Origin: Ophioderma brevispina
Taxonomy: Eukaryota; Echinodermata; Ophiuroidea; Amphilepidida; Ophiodermatidae
Direction: 5' to 3'
Assembly (NCBI GenBank): GCA_023653785.1
Contig: JAMKCH010084911.1
Span: 58,348-122,347 of the forward strand
DNA: 64,000 bases
Positions within the stretch are counted from its first letter, which is position 1, and every line of letters begins with the position of its first letter. A program made the position numbers and the translations under genes. Shown here one piece after another: positions 10,766-21,085 of this stretch. The notes under the pieces were generated by a model. The model was not told the DNA's origin and did no database searches. It was given only the letters and a program-made list of their open reading frames with translations.

Positions 10766-12516
10766 CTGAATTAAAAAAAAAATAGAAATTTGTTAGGCCA
10801 GTGGAGCTTAAGAACTCCGCCTTTCTATTTTGTTTGTTGTGTTATTTTTTGGCGTTGTTTGTTTGTTATTTTGTCCTTTTCGTGGTTTTTTAACACTGTT
10901 TGACTGTGAGATGACGGGACCGTCAGGTACATTGAGAGGGCCACTTTGTAATCTGTTGCATGTGTGTAGCAGTGTTTGTTAAAGGATGGATGTATGTATT
11001 TACTTTTTTATAAAGATATTGATAAATAATTGACATAAAAAGATATCCTAAAACGGATGGATATATCTCTGTATTTAAAAAGTCGAAGCTAACATATTAA
11101 TGATCATATCTCAGCTTGTAACCAATAAATTGTCATCCAACTTTGGTGAGAATAAATACGATGCATCGAGAAATATGTAAACGTACTGGTTTAATTCATT
11201 ACTGACCTTTTGGTATTGTGCTTGAATGGTACGGGATGTTCCTTAAGAATAATTTTGAGGTACTGTTTTATTGCACAATACTAAATCATTATTAACCTTA
11301 AATGACCTTTATCCACTTTGTCTTTATTATCTGTGAACATGTTTTGCAATGTTGCAGTTAACAAGCAACTCTCAAACATCCGGCACAACTCTCTACAACT
11401 TCTACGACATCCCCAGGCCATACCTAAACACCCATCACCAACACCCCTATCCCACCTCCCCATAATTTTTGAAGAGCGCCCCCAATTTTCAAAATTTCAT
11501 ATTTTGGCACAGTTACGTTGGTGATTGTCTAGGACACTATACCTGCGAACGAGAATGCTAAAAAATGCGTATTTATCATAAAATAAACGATTTTGTAATT
11601 AGAATTTGGATCCCAGATTGGACTTAACGGCAGAACTGGAAATGGTACGTTTATGTCCGTCCATGATGAAATAGTGTCACCTCGAGAAATTATAACCTCT
11701 AACTTGATTTGCCTGAACCAATAAAACGACTAATGGATGAGCGTAGACACGTACATGGCGCTATTTCCCGGCTATTTCACATTGGAAGGCCGTTTCCAGC
11801 AGCCGTTGAATTATTATCGGGGATCCCGATAATAATTATTCTAATTACAAAATTCCTTCGTTTGTGAGACACAGACATTTTCGAGCTTAACCATTCACAG
11901 GTATGGTTTACTAGCCAGTTACCAATGCAACCGTGTAAAAATCTCAATTTTTTTGAAAAATTGGGGGCGCTAATATTGCTTTAACTCTCCACCTCAAGTC
12001 GCCCACCCTAATTCTCGGGTCTGCAGCCCCGACCTCCAATTACCAACTCCTTGTAGTAAAATCACATACACGGAAACCTTTGTACATATCAACCTTTCCA
12101 ATGTTTACAAGCCTGATTGGAAGATGGTTAATGATGTCAAAACTGATGCCCAATTAAAATTCTTCTTTTCAGTAATATATTTAGCAATACGAGAGCAATA
12201 GAAAGAAATGGTGTTAATTAGAAAATTCCCCTCAAAAAAGAAAACAAACAAACAAACAAAAAACAGCATTTTGAAGAAAAGTACACATCATGAAGAGAGA
12301 ATTACTATTGGCTAGCATTCATGACTAACGTTTTAGCCGGATGCTTTAGATCTACTTCTTCCTTGTTTCATATTTTTCCAGTATTGGCAATTTATAAACA
12401 TTAACGAATTTAAATTTATTTTTACTGCATTTTTTTCTCGTTAATGTCTGGCAGTATCACCCTAGCACTATGTTTATGAACAGAATCTCTTCCTGGTCGC
12501 TAGGAGAAATACTCAC
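10766..12516 (-). other. intron with second TTAA foldback MITE
   Basis: No exon is recognised. 10790-11460 is AT-rich with nothing specific. 11464-11984 is a foldback MITE. 11985-12510 has A-rich sequence (caaacaaacaaacaaa at about 12244) and nothing else I can name. Confidence 0.5.
11464..11984. mobile_element. foldback MITE, copy 2, left tip lost
   Basis: This matches 7430-7994 along its whole length, including the inner palindrome, gatgagcgtagac and the cggggatcccgataataa centre. The right end GCTAATATTGCT-TTAA is intact, but the outer ~20 bases of the left end before gaagagcgcccccaatttt are missing, so no target duplication can be read on that side. Confidence 0.65.
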
Positions 12517-12673
12517 ATGCAGATGAATTAAAGGGCTGATTGACGTAAATTCCATCATATTGTTCGACAAACAGAGGGCACATATCAACATCAGCAGTGC
12601 GGTACGTCAGCAGCTGAGCGAGATCTGAATCCGTCCTTGGTACTACCTCTATATCGAGCACCAAACGAGGCTT
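12517..12673 (-). CDS. polycystin-1-like exon, REJ module
   Basis: The exon runs from acceptor ATTTGTAG|AAGCC to donor GCAT|GTGAGT. It has 52 codons plus one base, and the leftover T joins the GT of the next exon to make TGT (Cys). The peptide begins KPRLVLDIEVVPRTDSDLAQ and continues LLTYRTADVDMCPLFVEQYD, then ends NQPFNSSA. It is fully open, with one N-glycosylation sequon and extracellular-type cysteines. It fits the REJ region by position and phase; motif-level similarity is weak. Confidence 0.65.
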
Positions 12674-12894
12674 CTACAAATACAATTTCAGATGAAAAGT
12701 AGTGTAAGAAAATCGCAATACTGTGATTTAGTCGAAGTCCAGCTAGCTAAGATTGGAATAGGTTTCACACCACTAAATCCTGGTCCCATTCGTTCCTGTA
12801 CAAAATGGCCGAGATGAAAACGTCATTTTCTCCTCAATGGAACATCTCAGACCTTAAAACTAACATTCTGCTTGAAGGTCATCATATCTCCTAC

Positions 12895-12975
12895 CCAATC
12901 AATCATGAAATTAGGGTAGTTATCCCCAAAATTTTCGAGCGACTGGACCGTGAAGACTAGCATGCACCGTGGACC
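12895..12975 (-). CDS. probable polycystin-1-like exon
   Basis: The acceptor CTCCAG|GGTCC and donor GATTGG|GTAGGA enclose 27 codons reading GPRCMLVFTVQSLENFG, then DNYPNFMIDW. Both boundaries are phase 0 and agree with the flanking exons (13552 upstream, 12517 downstream), which is good evidence for such a short exon. CxLxFTV followed by a loop resembles a beta strand of REJ/PKD-type Ig folds. The frame remains open past the donor for 18 codons, so the 3' edge could differ. Confidence 0.55.
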
Positions 12976-13551
12976 CTGGAGGTCAGAGCACTTTTTCAGT
13001 CAGGTGTTCCCTGTAAGCATACGGTTAAAATTGGTTTGTCGGATCAAAATAACATATCAATGACAACCTTTTTTTGATATTCCTACAGACTTTATACTTA
13101 ATATTGATAGCAAGCATGATTTGCAACCCAGGTCTCGCAATTTCTCTCAGTTTTTAGGGTATACTTAGGCGAGGGTCACCAAAAAAACCCGCCTCATTTG
13201 CAGTGGGGGCTGGACTTACCTGTTTCTCAAGTTATTTACTGGTGTGAATCCGGAAAGGCGAATTTAGATTACTCATGTTTCAATATAAAACATAGGCTGG
13301 ATTTTAGAAATTTCAGTTAGTATCAGGTAGTTTTAATGCACAATACTGTATTTTTCATTCACACCAGCCTATTAAAACACCTTAGTGAGCCCTGCGTTTG
13401 ATTTTTGCGCCCACACTTGCCTCCCCTTAAGCGGAGGTAAATTGCACCGGCCCCTTTTTGGCAGAGTATCCCCCACGTAGGTCTGTGTGTCTGTCTGGTT
13501 GCCTTACCCCTCATACTGGTATAAATAAAACATATATCAATATTAACATAC

Positions 13552-13590
13552 CTGCATTAAATGGGTGTCCTCGGTTAAATTAAGCAAGGT
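13552..13590 (-). CDS. duplicated micro-exon of the polycystin-like gene
   Basis: This 39-base exon lies between CTTCCTCAG and ATGCAG|GTATGT and encodes TLLNLTEDTHLMQ in phase 0. It is a second copy of the exon at 6039-6076 (shared L-N-L-x-E-D-T), and the intron beside it (tttcactact...) is also related, so the duplication covered exon plus flank. It splices in phase to the exon at 12895. It may be a genuine extra exon, or part of a duplicated block whose other exons have been lost. Confidence 0.5.
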
Positions 13591-14150
13591 CTGAGGAAGT
13601 AAATCATTGAAAATTGAAATCAATAACCATAATATTTATCAAATTCTTCATTTCACTACTCAATTTTAAAATAAAATCAATAGCGACACTCCAACGTTCA
13701 TACCATCATTAACTATAGACAAAACTTTCATTAGTATAAATGTTTACTAGATTTTTAAAATGACACAGCTGTAAATACCGCGGACGCCTAGCGTGCATAG
13801 CTTGGATGAATTTTGTTTATAAGCTCTTTGAGTCTACACAGCCGTGTCGACACGGAGGACTGCAATATTATAAGATCACTTTAAACGTTAAAGGGGGATG
13901 GTCCGATTTAAGTATATAAAGTTTTCATCTTGATAGAAAGAATGGCCTTCACCAAAAATCCCATCTGCAAAGTTTCGCGCCGATATTTCTATCCGTTTTG
14001 ATGTGACAGCTAGAAACGTGATTTTGTAAGCCCCACAGAGAGCTATAGAGTACTGTATAAAACTAATATTGGTCGACCAAAATGGAGTACACTTTCGCTC
14101 ATAACTCCCAAACCAAACATCATTTAGCCCTAAGATTTCACAGGGTAAAT
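13591..14150 (-). other. intronic sequence, nothing specific
   Basis: AT-rich with no splice-bounded open frame. Open frames near 13.9-14.2 kb come from sequence that is duplicated at 14.8 kb and read the same non-protein-like peptide at both sites, so they are not genes. Confidence 0.4.
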
Positions 14151-14151
14151 G

Positions 14152-14798
14152 ACAACAATAGTAGCTTTCTTTTGATACCAAAATTTCGACCACTTCCGGT
14201 AAAATCTGGGGTTCTGGGGACGAGGCTATTAGCGATCGGGCCATGGACCTTTAACTTAGTCCCTGAAAATAGTTACAGTTGTATTCAAAGGTGGATATGA
14301 TGCGTGAACATGGACTTCCGAAATGCACCCTAAACAAGTATTCCACCGACTAAAAACACGCCCTTGTGTTTTTGCTCACCATAAACAAGTCTTTTTGTCA
14401 GTTTTTGCTACCCTAAACAAGTGAGCAATGCAATATATCCTTATTATAGTGGAGGGGCCTATGTAAAATTTGGTGAAGTTCATGTTAATTGTTGGCAACC
14501 ACTATAAACATATACTACTGGGTCTGACTATTCAGAAAATCGATGTTGCCATTTTTTCAATTGACCTTTAGTGACCTTGACATAAGGTCAAAGGTCAAAA
14601 TGGTCATACATCGTCCAAAGTATATCGACCTTGGTACCAAAATGTGGCAAATTTCACATAGAATATTGTATTTGATATTTATTTTGTTATTTGACCTTTC
14701 ATTTTCTCGTAATATGCAAATAACCTAATTAGAGACAATAATATGCATAAAATTGCCTTTATGCAGGCCCAGTCCTGTCCAAAGCAAGAGTTAGGCCT
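14152..14798. repeat. first copy of a locus duplicated across a poly-A junction
   Basis: 14152-14448 is repeated almost perfectly at 14820-15113 (one C/T difference noticed in about 295 bases), including 127 bases outside the inverted-repeat element that begins at 14279. After 14448 the copies diverge. This copy contains the left end ttgtattcaaaggtgg of an element but not its right end. Confidence 0.75.
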
Positions 14799-14820
14799 AA
14801 AAAAAAAAAAAAAAAAAAAA
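14799..14820. other. poly-A junction, probable assembly gap
   Basis: A run of 22 A. If the two A bases expected from the source sequence (aacaatagtagc at about 14150) are discounted, exactly 20 extra A remain, the same as at 62464 and 63780. The following sequence restarts ~670 bases upstream. Confidence 0.6.
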
Positions 14821-14943
14821 CAATAGTAGCTTTCTTTTGATACCAAAATTTCGACCACTTCCGGTAAAATCTGGGGTTCTGGGGACGAGGCTATTAGCGA
14901 TCGGGCCATGGACCTTTAACTTAGTCCCTGAAAATAGTTACAG

Positions 14944-15334
14944 TTGTATTCAAAGGTGGATATGATGCGTGAACATGGACTTCCGAAATGCACCCTAAAC
15001 AAGTATTCCACCGACTAAAAACATGCCCTTGTGTTTTTGCTCACCATAAACAAGTCTTTTTGTCAGTTTTTGCTACCCTAAACAAGTGAGCAATGCAATA
15101 TATCCTTATTATCTGGCTTTGCTCATGTTGCTTTACTTCCAAATTACAATATTTCTGATGATTTTGATGTCGCGTACATCACAATTTCAGGGTTACGAAA
15201 AAAACATACCTTTTTTCCCTATTTTGCTGGGTTTGACACTCTAATCAATGTACGCGCGTACATCGCCTGTTGAAAAAAAGAGACCCTTTTTACGTGTTTT
15301 CTTGTTCACGCATCATATCCACCTTTGAATACAA
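14944..15334. mobile_element. small inverted-repeat element (MITE)
   Basis: A 31-base terminal inverted repeat starts ttgtattcaaaggtggat at 14944 and ends as its exact complement at 15334 (atccacctttgaatacaa). The ~330-base interior has no coding capacity. The left flank is gttacag and the right flank gtgcccc, so no clear target duplication is visible. The left end occurs again at 14279 in the duplicated locus. Confidence 0.6.
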
Positions 15335-15731
15335 GTGCCCCGGGTTAATGATCTACGTCCTATGTATTCAAGAATATTCCCTTTAGAGTCGATCGGCTAT
15401 TTATATATTTAATATTATTAACAGCTACATGGACCCTTTTTTATTTTTCTCCCTGGGAGCCTCGCGTTATGCACTAACGGAAGTGCCCGTAACAAAAATG
15501 AAAATTAAAACTTATTAGAGACACTATGATTCTGATTTTCATACATCTAGTGACATTAAGTAAATAATTAATCAAAAAGAATCTTGGAAAGTATAGTAGG
15601 CCATTGGTGCCATAATATTGTATCTTCATCATACAGCGGTTCACGGTAGAAACCTATGATAAATTAACAACAAGCAACCCTAAAAAATATATTTCATGAG
15701 ATATTTATACTTGTGCTTAATATGGTAAATA

Positions 15732-17424
15732 TACAGGGTGAACCAATAAAAAATTACCCAAAATGAAATTTCTCCACTTTCTGTAAGTGATATCTGTGGA
15801 TTTATTTTATCATAAAGAATGGTTAATTGAGCAACTTGCCTGAAAAAAATATTCATTTTGGTTGAGTGGTTTTCAAGATATGGTCCAACGAACAATGAGT
15901 CAGCGAAACAGACTTGTCCAAATCTGAAATCATAGCATGCAGTTGTGATAAATACCAGTTTCTGTCTTGTGTCAGGGCGGGCTTTTCAAATCCAAAATCA
16001 TACCGTAGCGTGCAGTTGTGCTTAAGGCCAGATATCTTTCTTGAACGAGAACTTTAAACATTCTCATAGTAATGGCACCTCAATTTACGCCACAACAACG
16101 AACCTTCGCGGTTAAGATTTACTACCAAATTGGAAGCTATGTAGCTATGCAACGGCAATGGCCAAACAGGTTCCCTGGAGTGAGAGTACCAACCAAGCCT
16201 GCTATCTGTAACATGAGAAAACTGTTTAAAGCAGAGGGAACTTTGGGAAATGTCAACAAAGGACGAAACGGACGGCCTAGGAGTGTCAGAACACCTGCGA
16301 ACATTCAAGCTGTAAGACAGGAGCTTCGCAACAACCCACGCACAAACATGTCGCAAATGTCTACAGATCACCATTTCAGCGCATCGTTAGTGATGACATC
16401 AATTGGCACCCATACAAAATTGAGAGACGCCATAATTTGGATGCAGGTGCTCCTCAACGTAGGCTGGCGTTTTGCAATTGGCTAAACAAACCACGGCGCT
16501 TCTTAAGAGAACTTGTTATTGATGAGGCCAATTTTCCAATGACTGGCTCAGTGAACTCTCAAAATGTGAGAGAGCATGCGCCAAAAGGGGAAATCCTCCC
16601 AATGATTTTGTCTACGACAGACCTAATGATCGCAGGAAAGTTGCAGTTTAGCAGCTGCTATACAGGTAACAATAACCTAATTGGGCCCATTTTTATTGAT
16701 GGAAATGTGAATGGTGCCGGTTATCTCAATATCATTAATCAACATTTGGAACCAGAGTTGCGGCGCATTTTTCAGCTGCAAAGAAATGAAGCAATTCGTC
16801 GTGCCTGGTTTCTTCAAGACGGTGCACCAGCACACAGGTCTGTAATAGCTTGTAATGGTTAGAAACCGCCTTCAGGAACTCTTTCCAAATCGGATCATTG
16901 GATTAGGGCATGCGGTGGAATGGCCCCCTCGGTCACCGGATCTAACTCCGCTAGATTTTTAGCTATGGAGTTTACAATGTGGGTCCCCCAAACACATTAC
17001 CAGAACTACGACGACGGATAAACAGTGCATTTATCGCAATTAGAAGAACGAGTGTAACATCAAGAGTTGTTCAACAAATGCACTCCAGGGCTACCAAGTG
17101 CATAGCAAATCAGGGAGGACATGTGGAACATAGAAACTAAAGGTAAGAGCGTTAAGATAAATTACTTTTGATGTTGCAATTGTGTTCAACCATGGAACAG
17201 AAAATGAAATTGGAGGGATATCTCCATATATCTCCATATATCTGTGCTTTGGTCTTGTGCTTATTATTCAGTGGAACATAATTATCTTGAGAACTACTCA
17301 ACCAAAAAGGAAAAAAATCAGGTAAGATGCTCTATGATAAAATAAAATCCACAGATACCAAATTACAGAAAGTGGAAAAATATCACTTTCATTTTGGGTA
17401 AAGTTTTTATTGGGTTACCCTGTA
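15732..17424 (+). mobile_element. Tc1/mariner-like DNA transposon with TIRs
   Basis: The left end TACAGGGTGAACCAATAAAA and the right end (complement TACAGGGTAACCCAATAAAA) are terminal inverted repeats. They match over about 85 bases, through acccaaaatgaaa, ccactttctgtaa and tatctgtggat. The terminal TA on each side fits the TA target duplication of IS630/Tc1/mariner transposases. The total of 1693 bases is normal for such an element. It contains one transposase gene, now broken (16072-16970). It sits in an intron of the polycystin-like gene on the opposite strand. Confidence 0.85.
16072..16970 (+). pseudogene. Tc1/mariner-like transposase, broken
   Basis: The N-terminus MAPQFTPQQRTFAVKIYYQI is a helix-turn-helix seen in a mariner/Tc1-like transposase group. 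It is followed by a GRPRSVRTP hinge like that between the two DNA-binding helix bundles. A frameshift near 16440 leads into the DDE catalytic domain: LVIDEANFPMTGSVNSQNVR (first D), YLNIINQHLEPEL, then WFLQDGAPAHRS (second D). A further frameshift after the second D and a stop shortly after SPDLTPLDF (third acidic region) disable it. At least two frameshifts and one stop mean it cannot make active transposase. Order and motifs are clear; the exact family within Tc1/mariner is not resolved. Confidence 0.85.
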
Positions 17425-18940
17425 GTTCAATTAAAGCAATCTTCATAAGTGTAGGTGAATCACTGCCGTAGAAAATACAGAAACTAATTAGTATATTTTT
17501 GCTATTTTGACGCATAATTAAAATTAATGTTTTGCCACTGGTTTTCTTACTGAACAAATTATTCTTTATTGTTGATGTTTTTGAAGCCTTCTACCATGTG
17601 GTAGAATTCGTCGCACAAAATTCTTTTGGGAAACGTGGTTTGTATAAGGGAAGTGCAAACCCCTTATGCAGTAAGTGTTTTAATCTTTCAAGCTATAGTT
17701 ATCAGCGTTCTCTATCGACCAGTGGACGTGGAAAAGGGGGGGGGGGGGGGCAGGGGGGCAGTGCCCCCCCTTTGACGACTTTCGCGGGAAAAAATTTGCA
17801 AAAATCATGCTAAACTAAGCCGTTTTTTAGCCCTCTTTGACCGGGAAAAATTGGCCTCTATTTTGACCACACCTAGAGGGGGAAACTTTCACCAAGACTG
17901 GGAAATTTGCCCCCTCAGAAGAGCGGGCAGGCCCGTTAACGACACTGCTATCGCCCTCTTTCCTCCCTCCCTATCTCTCTATCTCCCTCGCGAGCGCGCT
18001 GTCTGTCACCTCCTCTCTCTTACTTCCTCCCGCCCATCTCTTGCCCTGTTATCCCTTGGACTGATGTTAAAATTGCATATATTTCGTCGCCCACATCACA
18101 TACTGTCGTATTTTACAAAAACACGTTTTCCGAGACAACTCGCAGTTCATAACTCTACCGCGACATTTCATGTCTATCATGGTTAAAAGAGAAGATAAAG
18201 AAAAACATTAGGACTGTACTGTTTTGAAGAAAAACATTTTAAAGTCAAATAACTATAATCCAACTTAAAACTGCAATTATATTATCTTAATAGGCTACAA
18301 AGTTATAAAGTCTGTATGTTGAAATCACAAATAATGTAATTGCAAAATACGGACGCTTATTACACCGTTATTTTTCAATGTACGTAAAATTAGATCACTA
18401 TGTGAAAAGCGTGGTACGAAAGAACTGATGGAAATTCGTCAAAATAGATCTGTACGTGAAATCGGTATTTTGGCTCGGCAAATACAACCCTATACCAAAC
18501 ACGTGTAAATGAATGGCAAATTTAACCTACGACCGTAGTATGTGAAACGGCTATGATGATTTTGAGGTGGAAATGACAAAAGATAATTTTAAACTAGGAA
18601 TTAGGCATCCTCACATTTTGAAACTTTGGGATGGCAAGAACTCGCTGAAAGTAGGCGGAAATTCGCAAAAACCTCAAAAATGTGAAATACGAAAGTATGT
18701 GATAGGGGCGACGATTTTATCTGATATGAATTACCTGGTCAGTTTCATTGATGAAATGACGCCATTCCTGGAGAAGAAATTTAAACAAGATCAATAAACT
18801 GTTCTCTTCTACGTATACGGTCAATGTAAAATTGGTAAAGTGCGGTGACAAATCAAGGTAGAGAAGAATTTAGCAATACTTAAAATTAAGCACAGAACCT
18901 CAGGTAACAGGTCTTGGGTGACTGTATTCTCAGGCTCTCC
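17425..18940 (-). other. intronic sequence with G- and C-tracts
   Basis: 17730-17775 is dominated by G then C runs (ggggggcaggggggcagtgcc). A pyrimidine-rich patch (tccctccctatctctct) follows at about 17960-18050. Nothing coding is recognised in the rest. Confidence 0.4.
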
Positions 18941-18954
18941 AAGTCATTACATAG

Positions 18955-19260
18955 TGGTATGCCGCTTGCCGCTCAGCGGCAGCCGCTCAGGGCAAGCCGC
19001 TTGGTGCACGCCGGCTTGCCATAATGCAGGGTTGAGCTATTATAGTAAAGCGGCGCTATCGCTGAACTACTCATCGAGCGGCAACGCTCCAAAGTTGAAT
19101 TCAAGTCAAACTCAATGCGATTTGCGCTTTGAGCAATGCGGCAACCCGAGCGGCAGGGAGATCGATTTATTGGCTCGCCGCTTTGCCGCTTGGGGCACCG
19201 TCTAGCGTTGTGACGGTCAATGCATATCAAGCGGCAACGCCGGTAGCGCGGCTGGCACTA
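18955..19260. repeat. GC-rich patch with interspersed GCGGC/GCCGC motifs
   Basis: Motifs gcggc, gccgc and gcggcaa recur a dozen or so times in both orientations over ~300 bases (cttgccgctcagcggcagcc, gagcggcaacgctcc, ctcgccgctttgccgc, aagcggcaacgcc). The base composition is very unlike the AT-rich flanks. There is no clean period and no protein that I recognise. Confidence 0.45.
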
Positions 19261-19287
19261 GTAAGACCTCGCAGCGACTAAAGTAGG

Positions 19288-19465
19288 TGAAAACTCCTGC
19301 CTAGCTGTTCCCACTCCGCCCCAACATCAAAAAAGCGGGTCATGTTAGAAGGCACCCGTCTCTTGGATCCGCCGGGGGCTACAGCGGCCCTGGATCCGCT
19401 TGCTCGGCGCATAACTCTGCCCCAACCACAAGCCTTACCAATGACTTGTGGATGACGTAAGAAGA
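19288..19465 (+). mobile_element. 5'-truncated relic related to SINE-B
   Basis: The tract with ctgttcccactccgcccc, gcgggtcatgttagaagg, gcggccctggatccgctt and cacaagccttaccaatgact matches in order the 3' half of the ~480-base SINE at 34706 and 36076. It ends with the same cacaagcc...gacttgtgg stem. Divergence is considerable, so it is an older copy or a sister subfamily. The tRNA-like head is absent. Confidence 0.55.
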
Positions 19466-19884
19466 CTGATACAAGTTCTAGCTAATCTCGTCTGTTACAA
19501 ATGTCCATACAAACCTGTGCATTTGGAAACCTGTTACTTTTAAGGAGTATGTACAGGGAAATTGTTCGTCTTTTTTTTTAATTCTTTCATATTTGATTTG
19601 ATAGGAAGATACCTTTTGGCGGTCTCACATTGAAAAGTCCAAATTTGCAAAACAAACACAATCCTATAAGGACAGCACACACTTATTACTCGAATTACCT
19701 ACAGAAGTAGTGATGAGACGATAGCGTCCAAGCTTAGAGTCTACAAGCGGAAATATGTCGATAGTTTCGCGAGCAATCGGTCTACGTTGTCAGCGTCAAA
19801 GGTCCACATCCACACACAGCGGGGCATATCATATAGCTGGAAATAGGCTGATAGGTGTGAATGACTTCGGATACTGGAGCTATT

Positions 19885-20170
19885 TTCATGAACTTCTTCA
19901 AGTCATATTAATATCAACTGGTGTTGCAGAGACCCACATGTTTTCCTTGGGTTTCCGCTACATGACGTGTTACAATTCAAGGGATCAACTCTGAATGTGA
20001 TGGCGGTAGCTCATACGAACAGGAACAGCAGCGCGATGCCTGCAGCACAGGTATCAATGAAACCATATTTATGCAGGTGTCAATGCAAAGGGTTCTAGTC
20101 ATTGATGTTGCGTTGAACATGTCATAGCTGGGAATTTAAGAGATTGGAATAGGCAGCTCAGTGCGAAGCA
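19885..20170 (-). pseudogene. WSC-domain exon, decayed, probably of the polycystin-like gene
   Basis: On this strand the reading gives RTELPIPIS, then a stop, then SYDMFNATSMTRTLCIDTCI, then LQASRCCSCSYELPPSHSEL. After a one-base shift it gives DPLNCNTSCSGNPRKTCGS. The spacing C-x3-C, CCxC, CNxxCSGNPxxxCG is the hallmark of the WSC carbohydrate-binding-type domain. WSC domains occur near the N-terminus of polycystin-1 proteins. This lies upstream on the same strand as the REJ/GAIN exons, so it is likely the same gene. One internal stop and one frameshift make it non-functional as read, by decay or sequence error. Confidence 0.55.
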
Positions 20171-20270
20171 GGCTTCATATTTAAATGTTGCTGGTTCTGC
20201 GGAAAAAATATCCATCAGATGACATAATGGGTCGCACTTTTGTGATAACAGTTGCCGATGAACTAATGGT

Positions 20271-20527
20271 TGGTATTCTGAAAGGGAGACTAACTTTAGA
20301 CCTGGGATTTAAACCATGGGGTAGTCATAAAAGAGGGGACCTTTTTCTTACAACATACTCTAAAAGTGTTCTGTAACTGGCGAGAAAAATTCCTCATGAT
20401 GGGTGAGGAATTTTCTCACCCGTTGCATTTAACTTTCACGACAGTATGTAGAAAGGAAAAAGGTCCCCTCTGTAGGACTAACCCTGGTGTAAACCCAGGT
20501 TTACAGTTAGTCTCCCTTCAGATACCT
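20271..20527. mobile_element. foldback element, ~125-bp arms
   Basis: The left arm, starting ggtattctgaaagggaga, pairs with the right arm ending tctcccttcagatacc. Pairing extends through gaggggacctttttc/gaaaaaggtcccctc almost to a short loop at gatggg (about 20398). The arms are well matched with a handful of mismatches and small indels. There is no coding capacity. It is a hairpin MITE or a very recent inverted duplication. Confidence 0.75.
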
Positions 20528-20990
20528 TAATATCGAAAAATAAAAATGATACTTCTGTCTCCCTTAAATGCCTCCCTCAGTTAACCTGTTAATCTTGTCG
20601 TTGGAAACACTCACTCACTCACCACACTTTCGACTTGCACATCCTGGCTAGAGTTTTACCTACATGCTCCTGTTAATCACGTCAATTAAAAATCCCCAAC
20701 CTTCAACCTAACTTTCCCCAACCTCATCAATCAATTTGGGAATTGGTAAGATTAAGGCATTGATGGTAATCCCTCAATCAACATTGGAGGGAGGACACGG
20801 TGGGGGAAAATCGTTCTAAATGTTCTAACAATCATTTCTAAAATTGTAGATACAAAGTTTTAATTCCTTATTTTGAAAAAAAAAAAGCTATATGAATAAG
20901 ACTTTATCTTCTCTATAGAAGACGAAACCTGGGGAAAGTTGAAGGACAGATTAGAACTGGCAAATCTATCTTTTAAACACAAAAACGCGC

Positions 20991-20991
20991 G

Positions 20992-21074
<83 letters not shown>

Positions 21075-21085
21075 ACACGCACACA
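20991..21085. repeat. (CA)n microsatellite
   Basis: Uninterrupted CA repeat over about 20999-21072 with slightly degenerate edges. It produces spurious Thr-His and Cys-Val open frames on the two strands. Confidence 0.97.

Noticed and set aside
13888..14909. Two minus-strand open frames sharing the same N-terminal peptide
   Set aside because: They arise because the underlying DNA is duplicated across the poly-A junction; the peptide has no domain, and the frames end differently by chance.
15600..15672. Possible extra host exon (minus strand, FYREPLYDEDTILWHQW)
   Set aside because: It follows an acceptor-like CATAG but has no donor before the stop and no clear family match.
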